This document shows, in pieces, positions 1 to 9,611 of a stretch of DNA of 64,000 bases. Under the pieces are notes generated by a model that ran no database searches, was not told the origin of the DNA, and worked only from the letters and a program-made list of their open reading frames with translations. The position numbers and the translations under genes were made by a program. The stretch is from contig NZ_LMUE01000002.1 of NCBI RefSeq assembly GCF_009766065.1, forward strand, positions 972,347-1,036,346. The letters are read 5' to 3'. Each line of letters opens with the position of its first letter. Positions within the stretch are counted from its first letter, which is position 1. The stretch is from Dyella sp. S184 (GTDB lineage Bacteria; Pseudomonadota; Gammaproteobacteria; Xanthomonadales; Rhodanobacteraceae).

Positions 1-1469
1 CCCATGGCCATCGGCGCCCAGCGCCCCAGTACGGTGCCACCGCTGGTGCGATAGCCATACCAGGCCGGTCGGCCATTCGCATCGAGCACAGCCGAAATGC
101 GGTCGTGGTACATCGGTCGCACACGGTCGTGGCGGATGTCTTCCTCACGCGTCCAGACAACCTTGAGCGGATACGACACCTGCTTGGCCAGGGCCAGAGC
201 CTGCTCGACCGAATCCGTTTCAAGGCGTCGCCCGAAGCCACCGCCGAGATACTGGTTGTGCACGATGATCTTGTCTTTAGACAGGCCAGTGATCTTTGCC
301 GCCGCGTCGAGAACACGCGCAGGCACCTGGGTGCCCAGCCAGATTTCGCACTTGTCTGAAGTCACGAAGACGGTGGCGTTGAGCGGCTCCATGGTGGCGT
401 GGGCGAGCATGGGCAGTTGATAGACCGACTCGACTGCTTTCCCATCGGCCGGTCGGCTACCGACCTCGCGCGCAACGATCGACTTGCCGTTAAGCGCACT
501 CTCCGCGAGTGCGTCGCGAAGTTGCTGGGTGGTGAGGTTGGCGTTCTCGCCGCGGTCCCACGTGATACCCAGTGCCTCGAGTCCCTGCTTCGCGGCCCAG
601 AAATGTTCGCCGACCACGGCGACCGCATCGCCGATGCGGATCACGTCGACAACGCCCGGCAGTGCGCGTGCGGCCTTGTCGTCGACCGAAGCGAGCTTGC
701 CGTCAAAGGTAGGGCATGCCTTGACGACGGCGATCTTCATGCCAGGCACACGCACGTCCAGACCGAACTGGGTGGCACCCTTGACCTTGTCGGCGGAGTC
801 CACGCGCCGCAGCGGTTTGCCGATCAGCTGGAAATCCTTCGGATCCTTCAGCTGCACCTTGTCCGGCATCGGCAGCTGGCCTGCCGCCGAGGCCACCGCG
901 CCGAAGCCAACGCTGCGGCCCGATGGGGTGTGGTGAACCATGCCCCGGTCCACCGTGCATGTCGACGGGTCGACATGCCACTGTGCCGCTGCGGCAGCCA
1001 CCAGCAATGTCCGCGCTACGGCGCCGGCTTCGCGCAGCACCTGCCAGGTGCCGCGCGTGCTAGTGGAGCCGCCGGTAATCTGGCCGCCCAGGAGCGGCAT
1101 GCCGTACAAGTCATCGCTGGGCGGCGAATGCTCGACGGTGATCTGATCCATGCCGACGCCCAGCTCCTCGGCAAGCAACATGCTTGAACCGGTATAGATC
1201 GCCTGCCCCATTTCCACCGTCGGCATGACCAGCCGCACGGTGCCGTCGATGCCAATGCGGATGAAGGCATTCGGCGCGAAGGCCGGGTTGCCGTCCGCCA
1301 GGGCGGCGGCGGCATCGCCCGGTTGCTTACGCGCATTGATGGCGGCGGATGCTATGCCGCTGCCGCCCAGCCATAGAAAGGCGATTGCCAGACCACCCGA
1401 CTGGATGGCGTGCCGGCGATTCAGGTCGATCTGTTCAGCTGTTTGAGGCTTACCTGTTTTCGGCTTCAT
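1..1469 (-). CDS. Molybdenum hydroxylase large subunit, CoxL/IorB type (partial)
   Basis: This frame is open from an ATG at 1469 to the left edge of the window, so 489 residues are visible and the C-terminus is missing; the family is usually about 740 residues. It reads as the molybdopterin-binding subunit of an isoquinoline 1-oxidoreductase or aldehyde oxidase-like enzyme. The N-terminus has a twin-arginine-like stretch ([11 protein letters not shown]) followed by a hydrophobic run, which in this family usually means Tat export. The [10 protein letters not shown] motif near residue 410 matches the cofactor-binding glycine loop. The ATG overlaps the stop of the 2Fe-2S subunit gene by 4 bp, so the two are co-transcribed and probably translationally coupled. 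The substrate cannot be told from the sequence. Confidence 0.85.
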   Translation of the reverse strand, partial: MKPKTGKPQTAEQIDLNRRHAIQSGGLAIAFLWLGGSGIASAAINARKQPGDAAAALADGNPAFAPNAFIRIGIDGTVRLVMPTVEMGQAIYTGSSMLLAEELGVGMDQITVEHSPPSDDLYGMPLLGGQITGGSTSTRGTWQVLREAGAVARTLLVAAAAAQWHVDPSTCTVDRGMVHHTPSGRSVGFGAVASAAGQLPMPDKVQLKDPKDFQLIGKPLRRVDSADKVKGATQFGLDVRVPGMKIAVVKACPTFDGKLASVDDKAARALPGVVDVIRIGDAVAVVGEHFWAAKQGLEALGITWDRGENANLTTQQLRDALAESALNGKSIVAREVGSRPADGKAVESVYQLPMLAHATMEPLNATVFVTSDKCEIWLGTQVPARVLDAAAKITGLSKDKIIVHNQYLGGGFGRRLETDSVEQALALAKQVSYPLKVVWTREEDIRHDRVRPMYHDRISAVLDANGRPAWYGYRTSGGTVLGRWAPMAM

Positions 1470-1969
1470 GACGCGGCCCCCTCAGGTGAGGTGACGATCG
1501 TCTGCAGGATTTCGAGCTTGCCCGTCGCCGCCTGCTTGATGGCTGCCCGGATACGCACGTAAGTACCACAACGGCAGATGTTGCCGGACATGGCCGCGTC
1601 GATGTCTGCATCGCTGGGATTCGGTGACCGTTTGAGCAGGGCCGCCGCCGACATGATCTGCCCCGACTGGCAGTAACCGCACTGCACGACATCTACATCC
1701 AGCCACGCCTGTTGGATCTTCTGCCCACTCGGCGTATCGCCGATGGCTTCGATGGTGGTGATGGCCTTGCTGCCAATCGACCCTACGGGAAGCACGCATG
1801 AACGGACCGGCTGGCCATCCAGGTGCACCGTGCAGGCTCCGCATTGAGCGATACCGCATCCAAACTTGGTACCGGTCATCCCTATGACGTCCCGCAAAAC
1901 CCAAAGCAGAGGCATGTCAGCGGGAACATCGACCGAATGCGACTCGCCGTTAACAGACAAGGACAACAT
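1466..1969 (-). CDS. Molybdenum hydroxylase 2Fe-2S subunit, IorA/CoxS type
   Basis: A 167-residue iron-sulfur subunit carrying two [2Fe-2S] clusters that pass electrons away from the molybdenum site. The plant-ferredoxin-type cysteines are visible in [17 protein letters not shown] plus the following SC. The second, CO-dehydrogenase-type cluster is in CGYCQSGQI and [10 protein letters not shown] chose the ATG at 1969 because a strong GGAGG lies just upstream; a GTG at 1981 would put the start inside that ribosome-binding site. It precedes the large subunit with a 4-bp overlap. No FAD subunit is adjacent, as is usual for the IorAB type, so electrons probably go to a cytochrome or another carrier (inference). 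Confidence 0.92.
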   Translation of the reverse strand: MLSLSVNGESHSVDVPADMPLLWVLRDVIGMTGTKFGCGIAQCGACTVHLDGQPVRSCVLPVGSIGSKAITTIEAIGDTPSGQKIQQAWLDVDVVQCGYCQSGQIMSAAALLKRSPNPSDADIDAAMSGNICRCGTYVRIRAAIKQAATGKLEILQTIVTSPEGAAS

Positions 1970-2269
1970 AGGTACCTCCACTCAGCGTAGAGAATCCGGG
2001 AAAACGATACTTGGCAGCTTGGCAACAAAGACCGCAAACCATCGAGCCACTTTGGCGCCCATCCCAAAGCCCGTCCCCATAATATGCGCCCTTGAATCGC
2101 CATTTCAGCAGCACATCCGTAAAAGTACCGTATACCCAAAGGCACCAGCACGCGATACCCGAATGAGGGCATCCATGAACAAATGTAGCGCTAGACTGAA
2201 ACCTTGATTTGAAAGGTCTTGTGTTTCGCCCACTGCTGTTCCCCAATCCATAGCTGGATGACATGACTG
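1970..2269. other. Divergent intergenic region between Mo hydroxylase and xdhC
   Basis: This 300-nt stretch separates the leftward iorAB-like genes from the rightward xdhC-mocA pair and must hold the promoters of both. It is visibly poorer in G and C than its surroundings. I see no convincing open frame, no clear -35/-10 pair and no strong inverted repeat that could be named as an operator. Confidence 0.5.
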
Positions 2270-3361
2270 ATGAATTCGGCGCACGAGCTGAACACGCTGA
2301 TTGAGGCATTGCGCACCCTGCGCGGCGAAACATCACCGAAGGCTGCACTGGCAACACTGACCCGCACCCGCGGCTCCACCTTTCGCCGCCCCGGCACGCG
2401 CATGCTCGTGCTGGGCGATGGGCATGTGGTCTGCGAACTCTCCGGGGGATGCCCGCAACGTGACATCGTGGCGCGCGCGCACGAAGTCATCGCCAGTGCC
2501 CTTCCCCGCCTGGTTTGTTACAACGCGGATTCAGGCCTCGATGTATTGATGGAGATGGGCTGTGGTGGCGAGCTTGAGGTATTGATCGAGCCGCTGGTGG
2601 CAGCGCATGCCACGGACTTTGTTGATGCGATAGCCCAATGTCTCGATGAACGGCGTTGTGCCCACATGGCCACGTTGTTCGCCGTCGATGGGATGGTGGT
2701 GATGCCACAGCGGGTATTGTGGGACGAACACGACGTGTTGCACGACGATATCGCTGCCCCCGCGTTGACTCGGTCCATCGTCGACGCCACCGCGTTTGAA
2801 GCAGGGAGACGTCCCATCACCCTGCGCCTGCCATCTGCGCGAGGCCTGGTCGATGTTCTGGTGGAACCCATTGTCCCGCCTCACGCGCTGGTCGTGATCG
2901 GCAGCAGTGCCGCCGCGCGTGCGTTGTTGCCGCTGGCCAAGGCCTTGGGCTGGCAGACCACCTTGGTCGATCACGACCCGGTGCGCCTGCAGGCAACACA
3001 TCTGCCGGCTGGATTGCATGCGGTTTGTGCAACGCCTGCCAGCTTGCGCGGTGCCCTACCGCTCGATGCGCAGAGCTCAGTCGTGGTGATGACGCACAAT
3101 CTTGAACAGGATATCGCCTATCTGGGAGCACTACGCGACGCAAGCGTGGCTTATATCGGTGCGCTCGGATCACGTGAACGCGTTGCACGCATGCGCAACA
3201 ACGCTGGGCTTGCCGGCCTGCACGTTCATGCTCCCGCGGGCCTGGATATCGGTTCGGAAACACCCGAAGAAATCGCCCTGGCCATCGCCGCTGAAATCAT
3301 GGCTGTGATTAACACCCGCAGCGGTGGTCCACTGCGTGACAACGAAGGCGCCATCCATTGA
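2270..3361 (+). CDS. XdhC/CoxI family molybdoenzyme maturation protein
   Basis: A 363-residue protein of the XdhC/CoxI family, which inserts the (sulfurated) molybdenum cofactor into xanthine dehydrogenase-type enzymes. The N-terminal part has the family's cysteine in ELSGGCPQRD near residue 65. The C-terminal half is a Rossmann-like domain starting at LVVIGSSAAARALLPLAKALGW, with the typical YIGALGSRERVARM and IGSETPEEIALAIAAEI motifs. It is divergent from the CoxL-type enzyme and overlaps the MocA-like gene by 4 bp, which suggests all four act on the same enzyme. The start is uncertain because no strong ribosome-binding site is visible; the ATG at 2263 is in another frame. Confidence 0.88.
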   Translation: MNSAHELNTLIEALRTLRGETSPKAALATLTRTRGSTFRRPGTRMLVLGDGHVVCELSGGCPQRDIVARAHEVIASALPRLVCYNADSGLDVLMEMGCGGELEVLIEPLVAAHATDFVDAIAQCLDERRCAHMATLFAVDGMVVMPQRVLWDEHDVLHDDIAAPALTRSIVDATAFEAGRRPITLRLPSARGLVDVLVEPIVPPHALVVIGSSAAARALLPLAKALGWQTTLVDHDPVRLQATHLPAGLHAVCATPASLRGALPLDAQSSVVVMTHNLEQDIAYLGALRDASVAYIGALGSRERVARMRNNAGLAGLHVHAPAGLDIGSETPEEIALAIAAEIMAVINTRSGGPLRDNEGAIH

Positions 3362-3987
3362 CGATCGTGCCCCTCCAAAACCCGACCTCGCCGGTCATCG
3401 TGCTGCTGGCGGCAGGTGAAGGCCGGCGTTATGGCGGCATCAAGCAATTGGCCGAGATCGACGGTCAACCGATGGTGCGCCGCGTCGCGTGTGCCGCGTT
3501 GGAGCACGGCGTACCGGTCATCATGGTGACTGGTGCCAATGCCGAACGGGTCGAGGCGGTGCTTGACGACTTGCCGCTCCAGATCATTCGCCACGCTGGC
3601 TGGCAAGACGGCATGGGTAGCTCGCTCGCTGCTGGCATTCGTGGCGTGGATGCGTCCTTTCCACAAGCTTCTGCGGCACTCCTGTGCCTGGCCGATCAGC
3701 CGCTCTTGGGCAAGGTGCTTGTCCAGCAACTGCTCCAGCGACATGCAGAGGCGCCTGAACGTGTACTCGTCACCGAGCAGGACGGTATATCTGGTCCACC
3801 GGTGTTGTTTCCGCGCGACTGCTTTGCAGCATTGACGGCGTTGTCGGGTCCGCACGGCGCATATGCATTGATTGAGCGGGAAGCTGCACGCGTAGAGCGA
3901 TTTGCTTCGAGCAACGGTATCGACGTCGATACACCGCAAGATCTTCAGCACGTACGTGACTGGCTGGCAACCGATAGTTCTCGTTAG
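3358..3987 (+). CDS. mocA: MocA-like molybdenum cofactor cytidylyltransferase
   Basis: A 209-residue nucleotidyltransferase of the MobA/MocA fold. The N-terminal VLLAAGEGRRYGGIKQLAEIDG is the nucleotide-binding signature, and GWQDGMGSSLAAGI with CLADQPLL fits MocA rather than MobA. MocA transfers CMP to molybdopterin to make the cytosine-dinucleotide cofactor used by CoxL-type hydroxylases, in line with the neighbouring iorAB-like genes and xdhC. The likely start is a TTG at 3358 within a TTGA overlap with the xdhC stop; a GTG at 3367 is an alternative. A separate MobA lies at 9847-10449, so both dinucleotide branches are represented. Confidence 0.87.
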   Translation: MTIVPLQNPTSPVIVLLAAGEGRRYGGIKQLAEIDGQPMVRRVACAALEHGVPVIMVTGANAERVEAVLDDLPLQIIRHAGWQDGMGSSLAAGIRGVDASFPQASAALLCLADQPLLGKVLVQQLLQRHAEAPERVLVTEQDGISGPPVLFPRDCFAALTALSGPHGAYALIEREAARVERFASSNGIDVDTPQDLQHVRDWLATDSSR

Positions 3988-4062
3988 TACTTAATCGGCA
4001 ATCACATCATCTAAATCGTCAGCGTAATATCTTCGACCAAGTCGGTCAGCGTGGTTACGGTC

Positions 4063-6360
4063 ATGAGCGAGAAAAAGGTTCCAGGAGTCAGCGACTATCA
4101 CGATCCCGCAGGCGGATGGGGCGCGCTAGGAGCAGTAGCACGTGCTGTGCGGCAGCAGATGGCGCCAATACGCGAAATGGAAGCGCTGCGCCGCATGAAC
4201 CAGCCCAACGGCTTCGACTGCCCCGGTTGCGCATGGCCCGATCCGAAACATACCTCCTCGTTCGAATTCTGCGAAAACGGCGCCAAGGCGGTAACCTGGG
4301 AGGCCACCTCCAAGCGCACCACGCCCGAGTTCTTTGCCCAGCACACGGTCAGCGAGCTTTGGACCTGGCACGACCACGCACTCGAAAACGAAGGCCGACT
4401 GACTCATCCGATGGCCTACGACAAAGCTACTGACAGCTATGTCGTGGTGAGCTGGGACGAAGCCATGCAACGCATCGGTGCGGGTCTGCGTGCCCTGCCC
4501 GATCCGAATATGGCGGAGTTCTACACCTCGGGCCGTGCCTCGAACGAAGCCGCGTTCTTGTACCAGCTGTTCGCACGGGAGTACGGCACCAACAACTTTC
4601 CCGACTGCTCGAACATGTGCCATGAAGCGACCAGCGTCGGCCTGCCCGAATCCATCGGCGTCGGCAAGGGCACGGTGACGCTGGAGGATTTCGACCACTG
4701 CGATGCGCTGTTCTCGTTCGGCCACAATCCAGGCACCAACCATCCGCGCATGCTCTCCACGTTGCGCGAGATATCGCTGCGCGGCAAGCCGATCATCGTG
4801 TTCAACCCTCTGCCCGAACGCGGCCTGGAACGCTTCATGGCGCCGCAAAGTCCGGCAGAGATGCTCTCTGGAAAATCCACGCCGATTGCCTCGACGTATT
4901 ACAGGGTAAAGGTCGGCGGCGACGTTGCCGCGCTCAAGGGCATGATGAAATATCTGCTCGATACCGATACAGCCGAACGCGCCGCCGGCCGCCCCGGTAC
5001 GATCGACCACGATTTCATTGCCGCCAACGCCACCGGCTTCGAGGCACTCGTCGCGGATCTGCAAGCCACCACGTGGGAGGCGATCGAACGAAAATCCGGC
5101 CTCTCCCGTGCCGACCTCGAGGCTGCCGCCGCGGTGTATGCGAACGCCGAGCGCGTGATCGTCTGCTACGGCATGGGCATCACCCAGCACAACCACGGTA
5201 CCGAGAACGTGCAGCAGATTGCCAACCTGTTGCTGATGCGCGGCAATATCGGGCGCGAAGGCGCGGGTATCTGTCCGGTGCGCGGACATTCCAACGTCCA
5301 GGGCGACCGCACGGTCGGCATCACGGAAAAACCGAACAAGGCGCTGAACGAAGGTATCCGAAAACGCTTCGGCTTCGACCCTCCGACTGCACACGGCCAC
5401 GATGCAGTGGAGGCAGTGAAGGCGATCCGCGATGGGCGCTCACATGCGCTGATCTGTCTCGGCGGAAATCTGGCGGTAGCCATGTCCGATCCCGAAGTCA
5501 CGTTCGCCGCCATGGCCAAGCTCGACCTGGTGGTGCATATCGCGACCAAACTCAACCGTTCGCATCTGATCATGGCACGCGAATCGATCCTGCTGCCCTG
5601 CCTTGGCCGCACCGAACTGGACATGCAGGCAGGCGGCCCGCAGTCGGTCACGGTGGAAGACTCCATGTCGATGGTGCACGCCTCTGCCGGTCGGCTGAAA
5701 CCAGCCAGTCCACTGCTGAAATCCGAGCCTGCCATCGTCGCTGCGATGGCCAAGGCGACGCTGCCCGACTCCAAGGTGGACTGGAACGCCATGGTTGCGG
5801 ATTACGACCACATTCGCGATGCGATCGAGGCTGTGTTCCCGATCTTCGAGCGTTTCAACGATCGGGTGCGCGAACCGGGCGGCTTCCGCCTGTACATCGC
5901 CGCATCCGAGGGTGTGTGGGACACACCCGATCAACGCGCGCACTTCCTGCTTGCCAAGGGTCTGGACGAGGATGTGCAAGGTCCCGAGGACACGCTCACC
6001 CTTGCCACCTTGCGCTCGCACGACCAGTACAACACCACCATTTACGGCATGGACGACCGTTACCGCGGCATCACCGGGCGGCGCGACGTCATCTTCATCC
6101 ACCCGGACGATCTTGCCGCCCGCGGGCTGCAGCATGGCGACTGCATCGATGTCGAAGCCGTAGGCAAACCAGGCTCCGCACCACGCGTCGTTCGCGGTTA
6201 TACCGCCGTGGCCTATCCCATCGCCGAGGGTTCGGTCGCGATGTATTACCCGGAGGGCAATGCGCTGGTTGCGCTCGATAACTACGATGCCCGCTCGGGG
6301 ACGCCATCCTACAAATCGGTGCCCGTGCGGATTCTGGCGGCGCAGCCGGTCACGCCTTGA
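4063..6360 (+). CDS. YdeP/FdhF-like molybdopterin oxidoreductase
   Basis: A 765-residue protein of the formate dehydrogenase alpha-like group typified by E. coli YdeP. Near the N-terminus FDCPGCAWPDP and a later cysteine (about C53, C56, C70) resemble the iron-sulfur ligand motif of this group. DCSNMCHEATS near residue 182 sits where the molybdenum ligand region lies in related enzymes. IGREGAGICPVRGHSNVQGDRT and the C-terminal molybdopterin-dinucleotide-binding domain (IYGMDDRYRGI to the end) are typical. The true activity of this group is poorly known; formate oxidation should not be assumed. I took the ATG at 4063; a GTG at 4051 in the same frame is possible. It stands alone between mocA and a convergent small gene. 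Confidence 0.85.
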   Translation: MSEKKVPGVSDYHDPAGGWGALGAVARAVRQQMAPIREMEALRRMNQPNGFDCPGCAWPDPKHTSSFEFCENGAKAVTWEATSKRTTPEFFAQHTVSELWTWHDHALENEGRLTHPMAYDKATDSYVVVSWDEAMQRIGAGLRALPDPNMAEFYTSGRASNEAAFLYQLFAREYGTNNFPDCSNMCHEATSVGLPESIGVGKGTVTLEDFDHCDALFSFGHNPGTNHPRMLSTLREISLRGKPIIVFNPLPERGLERFMAPQSPAEMLSGKSTPIASTYYRVKVGGDVAALKGMMKYLLDTDTAERAAGRPGTIDHDFIAANATGFEALVADLQATTWEAIERKSGLSRADLEAAAAVYANAERVIVCYGMGITQHNHGTENVQQIANLLLMRGNIGREGAGICPVRGHSNVQGDRTVGITEKPNKALNEGIRKRFGFDPPTAHGHDAVEAVKAIRDGRSHALICLGGNLAVAMSDPEVTFAAMAKLDLVVHIATKLNRSHLIMARESILLPCLGRTELDMQAGGPQSVTVEDSMSMVHASAGRLKPASPLLKSEPAIVAAMAKATLPDSKVDWNAMVADYDHIRDAIEAVFPIFERFNDRVREPGGFRLYIAASEGVWDTPDQRAHFLLAKGLDEDVQGPEDTLTLATLRSHDQYNTTIYGMDDRYRGITGRRDVIFIHPDDLAARGLQHGDCIDVEAVGKPGSAPRVVRGYTAVAYPIAEGSVAMYYPEGNALVALDNYDARSGTPSYKSVPVRILAAQPVTP

Positions 6361-6400
6361 TGAGTCTGGCCATGATGCGCCTGGTAGGTAAAACTACCCG

Positions 6401-6751
6401 TCAGGACTTCGCCCCGTACCGCCGACGCACGCTGTCGCGAACATCCACATCGAACAGCAACTCCAACGCGTCGACGCCCTGCTCGCATGGCAACAGGTAA
6501 CGCAGTCCTTCGCGCGTTGGCAGACGCGCCGCATGCTCGCGAACCGCGGCTTCGGGTAGTCCGATCTGCCAGGCATCGGTATAACCGGTGAGCACAGGTT
6601 CGCCCTCGTGCTGCAATCGCAGCGTGAAGTGCATCATGAAAGCCTTGGCGAATTGCGTATGCCCTGCAACGACGTTGCCGGCCAGCAGCTGCGCCAGCTC
6701 GTCTTCGTCAATGCGGATCCGCAAATGCTGGGCTTCGATCTGCAGTTTCAT
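6401..6751 (-). CDS. Hypothetical protein, possibly DUF7009-like
   Basis: A 116-residue soluble protein with no signal peptide or membrane segment. Its N-terminus (MKLQIEAQHLRIRIDEDELAQLLAG) recalls a small uncharacterised family that I remember as DUF7009, but this is a weak recollection. The ATG at 6751 is preceded by GGAGCG; the TTG at 6757 is less likely. It lies 23 bp beyond the stop of moeA on the same strand, so it is probably the last gene of the cofactor operon, and it converges on the YdeP-like gene. The position suggests, but does not prove, a link to molybdoenzymes. Confidence 0.7.
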   Translation of the reverse strand: MKLQIEAQHLRIRIDEDELAQLLAGNVVAGHTQFAKAFMMHFTLRLQHEGEPVLTGYTDAWQIGLPEAAVREHAARLPTREGLRYLLPCEQGVDALELLFDVDVRDSVRRRYGAKS

Positions 6752-6774
6752 GTGCAAACGCTCCGTAGTCTGGC

Positions 6775-8034
6775 TCAGGGTGGTGCGCGATCGATACGTG
6801 GCGATTCGCCATGCATCAGGCTTGCGATCTCCACGATCGAGCCTTCATTGCAGACCCCGGCATTTTCAGGCAACACCACCCAGGCGCCGCTTTCCGCATA
6901 GGGATAGATGCGAAATGGTTGCTGCTGCGGCAGTACACGGGTGTGAAGCCGGCCATCGTCAGCCAGATGCAAGGTGGCGCGCAGGAAATGGCGCAGGCCA
7001 GGCTTGGGGTGTTGTGAGGTGTCCAGTACGGCATGTAGTACTGGCTCCGTGCCCTGCCCCGCCATCGTGCGCAGCACAGGCGCAACAAAGAAGCGCATGG
7101 CTGCCGCGACTGCCATCGGCGTGCCGGGCAATGCCAGCAACAGGGGGCCATGCACCAGCCGTGCGCATAACAGCGGCTTGCCGGGGCGAATCGCCACGCC
7201 GTGGAACAACAGTTCAGCTCCCAGGCCACGAAGTGCTTCGGGTACGAAGTCATACCGCCCCATCGATACGGCGCCGGTGCTGAGTACCAGATCCACGCCG
7301 GTATCGACTGCCCGCGCGAGGGCGTCGGCATAGGTCACTGCGGTATCGTCCACGGTCACGCACGAGTGCACGTGCGCCCCGGCCTCGCCCAGCGCCGCAG
7401 CAAGGTATGGACCATTGGAATTGTGAATGCACTCGGCGAGCAGCGGCTGCGAACGGTCAGCTTGCAGTTCCTTGCCGGTGCAGATGATCGCAACGCGCGG
7501 GCGACGCACAACATCGATCGATCCGATGCCCAGCGCCGCCAGCAGCATCACATGCGCGGCGTCGATGCGTATGCCAGGGCGGAGGGCTTCGCTTCCCATC
7601 GCCACATCGGAGCCGGCATGGCGAACGTTTTGTCCGGCGTCGAGTGACTGCAACAGACGGATGCGTGCCGGCGTGCCATCGGCGTGCGTGGCCAGAAGCT
7701 GCGTGTCTTCCACGGCGACTACGCTGTTAAGGCCCTCGGGCAGTCGCGCGCCGGTCATGATCTCGCAGGCATCACCGGTGGCTGCACAGGCACGATCACC
7801 GGCAGCCTGCGAACCATGCACCGCATGTTCGGAACCGGGTGCCAGCGGTTCACGCACCTGCAAGGCATACCCATCCATGGCCGCATGGTCGAACGTTGGC
7901 AATGCCAACGGACTGTGGATTACGGCGGCGGTAACCCGTCCCAACGCCTGCTCCAGTGGACAGCTTTCGGGCGGCAATCGCAAAGCTTGTGCGAGCACGC
8001 GTTGCAGGGCATCTGTGTACTCGATCATGGGCAT
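6775..8034 (-). CDS. moeA: Molybdopterin molybdenumtransferase MoeA, first copy
   Basis: A 419-residue MoeA, which inserts molybdenum into adenylylated molybdopterin. The N-terminal region (LEQALGRVTAAVIHSPLALP, then FDHAAMDGYAL) and the MoCF-type domain (LSTGAVSMGRYDFVPEAL) are characteristic. The open frame extends further upstream, but the ATG at 8034 gives the standard N-terminus (MPMIEYTDAL) and lies 8 bp after the stop of the MoaE-MoeB fusion; a second ATG at 8028 is possible. It is one of two MoeA paralogues in this gene run (see 11992-13194). The two differ clearly in sequence, so this is not a recent duplication. Confidence 0.93.
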   Translation of the reverse strand: MPMIEYTDALQRVLAQALRLPPESCPLEQALGRVTAAVIHSPLALPTFDHAAMDGYALQVREPLAPGSEHAVHGSQAAGDRACAATGDACEIMTGARLPEGLNSVVAVEDTQLLATHADGTPARIRLLQSLDAGQNVRHAGSDVAMGSEALRPGIRIDAAHVMLLAALGIGSIDVVRRPRVAIICTGKELQADRSQPLLAECIHNSNGPYLAAALGEAGAHVHSCVTVDDTAVTYADALARAVDTGVDLVLSTGAVSMGRYDFVPEALRGLGAELLFHGVAIRPGKPLLCARLVHGPLLLALPGTPMAVAAAMRFFVAPVLRTMAGQGTEPVLHAVLDTSQHPKPGLRHFLRATLHLADDGRLHTRVLPQQQPFRIYPYAESGAWVVLPENAGVCNEGSIVEIASLMHGESPRIDRAPP

Positions 8035-8042
8035 GTCGTGGA

Positions 8043-9611
8043 TCAACCGACAAAGCGATCGTGCGGCGTTGCCAGGGCAGCCATACCACCAGCCAGCGAA
8101 TGGATGTTGAGCATGCCCTGCCCGCGCAACATGCGTGCGGCTACACCACTGCGACGGCCGGACGCACAAATCAGCAACATCGGTCCCTTGACCAGCTCGG
8201 TGGCACGTTCGCCAATCAACGCAGAAGGTATCCATTGCGATGGTGCATGCAGGGGTTGTGCAGCGATCTCCTTGGCTTCGCGCAGGTCGACCAGCGTGTA
8301 ACCGGCCGCGATGGCAGCATCGAGATCGCCAAACACGATATCGACATCGTGCGTGGCCTGCGCCGTAGCCAGACCACGGCGCGCCGCCTCGATGCAACCG
8401 TCATGCAAGATGCACCCCTGGGCAGCATCAATGGGCAAGCGCTGGCTGGTGCCATCGAGCAGATTGATAAGCAGTAAGGCATGGTCGGCCTGGCGTGGCA
8501 GGTCGAGCAATAATTTCAGTGCCTCGATGGCCTGCATGCTGCCAAGTACCCCCGGCACCGGGCCGAGCACGCCGGACTCGATGCAACTGCCGGCTACGCC
8601 GGCGGCCGGTTCCTGTGGCCAGAGGCAACGCAGGCACGGATCCCCCGGCTTGGCCGTGACCACCTGCAACTGGCCTTCATACTGATAGACGCTGGCGAGG
8701 ATAAGCGGGGTGCCGGTAAGGATCGTTGCATCATTGCTGAGATAGCGGCTGCCCAGATCATCGGTGCATTCCACCACCAGGTCGTATTGCTCGAACACGT
8801 CGACGATGTTCCCGGCGTGCAAGGGGTCCGCATAGGTCCGTACGGTCACGGTGGGATTGAGCGCAGCGATACGCCGTGCGGCCAGATCCACCTTGGGTTC
8901 ACCAATGTCACGCGCGTCGTAAAGCGTCTGTCGGTGCAGGTTGCTCGCATCGAGGCGATCGCCGTCGACGATGCCCAGCGTTCCAACACCTGCCCCGGCG
9001 AGATAAGTCAGCACCGGGCAGCCGAGACCGCCGGCGCCGATTACCAGCACGCATGCTGCGGCCAGCTTCGCCTGCCCCACTTCACCGACTTCGCGCAGGC
9101 GTGTCTGGCGCGAATAGTCCGGCACGAATGCTGCGGCTGGTTCGTGCGCGTGATCATGCCCATGCTTATGTTCGTGCTCATGCTCGCGATACGTGTGCGC
9201 GCAGGCGACCCAGGCGGTATCGCCATCGATGTAGTGCTCCTTCTTCCAGATCGGGAGGCGGTGCTTGATTTCGTCGATGATGTAGCGACAGGCGCGGAAG
9301 GCTTCGTCGCGATGCGCGGACGACACACCTATCCACACTGCAAGGTCGCCAATCGCCAGATTCCCGGTACGATGCATGCAATGCGCGGCGTTCACGCCGT
9401 AACGTGCAATGGCTTCCTCGACGACGCGTTCGCCTTCAGCCAGTGCCAGCTCGGCATATGCCTCGTACTCAAGGCCATTGACCGCGCGCCCTTCGTTGCT
9501 GTTGCGCACCCAACCCTCGAACGCACAGAAGCCGCCGCTGCCCGGATGTTGCAGTGATGCGTGCAACCGGGCGAGATCGATGGCATCGCTGGCGAGACTG
9601 AAGTGCTTCAT
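8043..9611 (-). CDS. MoaE-MoeB-rhodanese triple fusion with His-rich linker
   Basis: A 522-residue protein joining three steps of molybdopterin synthase function. Residues 1-140 are MoaE, the large synthase subunit, with RDEAFRACRYIIDEIKHRLPIWKKEHY holding the conserved lysines. Residues 141-157 are a linker with seven histidines in alternating positions (HEHEHKHGHDHAHE). Residues 165-405 are a ThiF/MoeB-type adenylyltransferase with the GAGGLG loop at 192-197 and one zinc-type CLRC pair; the second cysteine pair looks atypical (CILHDGC). Residues 425-522 are a rhodanese domain with the active loop CASGRRS, Cys482. Together with MoaD, encoded immediately upstream with a 4-bp overlap, one polypeptide could activate, sulfurate and use MoaD. 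Confidence 0.93.
   Translation of the reverse strand: MKHFSLASDAIDLARLHASLQHPGSGGFCAFEGWVRNSNEGRAVNGLEYEAYAELALAEGERVVEEAIARYGVNAAHCMHRTGNLAIGDLAVWIGVSSAHRDEAFRACRYIIDEIKHRLPIWKKEHYIDGDTAWVACAHTYREHEHEHKHGHDHAHEPAAAFVPDYSRQTRLREVGEVGQAKLAAACVLVIGAGGLGCPVLTYLAGAGVGTLGIVDGDRLDASNLHRQTLYDARDIGEPKVDLAARRIAALNPTVTVRTYADPLHAGNIVDVFEQYDLVVECTDDLGSRYLSNDATILTGTPLILASVYQYEGQLQVVTAKPGDPCLRCLWPQEPAAGVAGSCIESGVLGPVPGVLGSMQAIEALKLLLDLPRQADHALLLINLLDGTSQRLPIDAAQGCILHDGCIEAARRGLATAQATHDVDIVFGDLDAAIAAGYTLVDLREAKEIAAQPLHAPSQWIPSALIGERATELVKGPMLLICASGRRSGVAARMLRGQGMLNIHSLAGGMAALATPHDRFVG

Noticed and set aside
6383..6398. GGTAG/CTACC hairpin between the convergent YdeP-like gene and the small hypothetical gene
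   Set aside because: A 5-bp stem with no T run is too weak to call a terminator.
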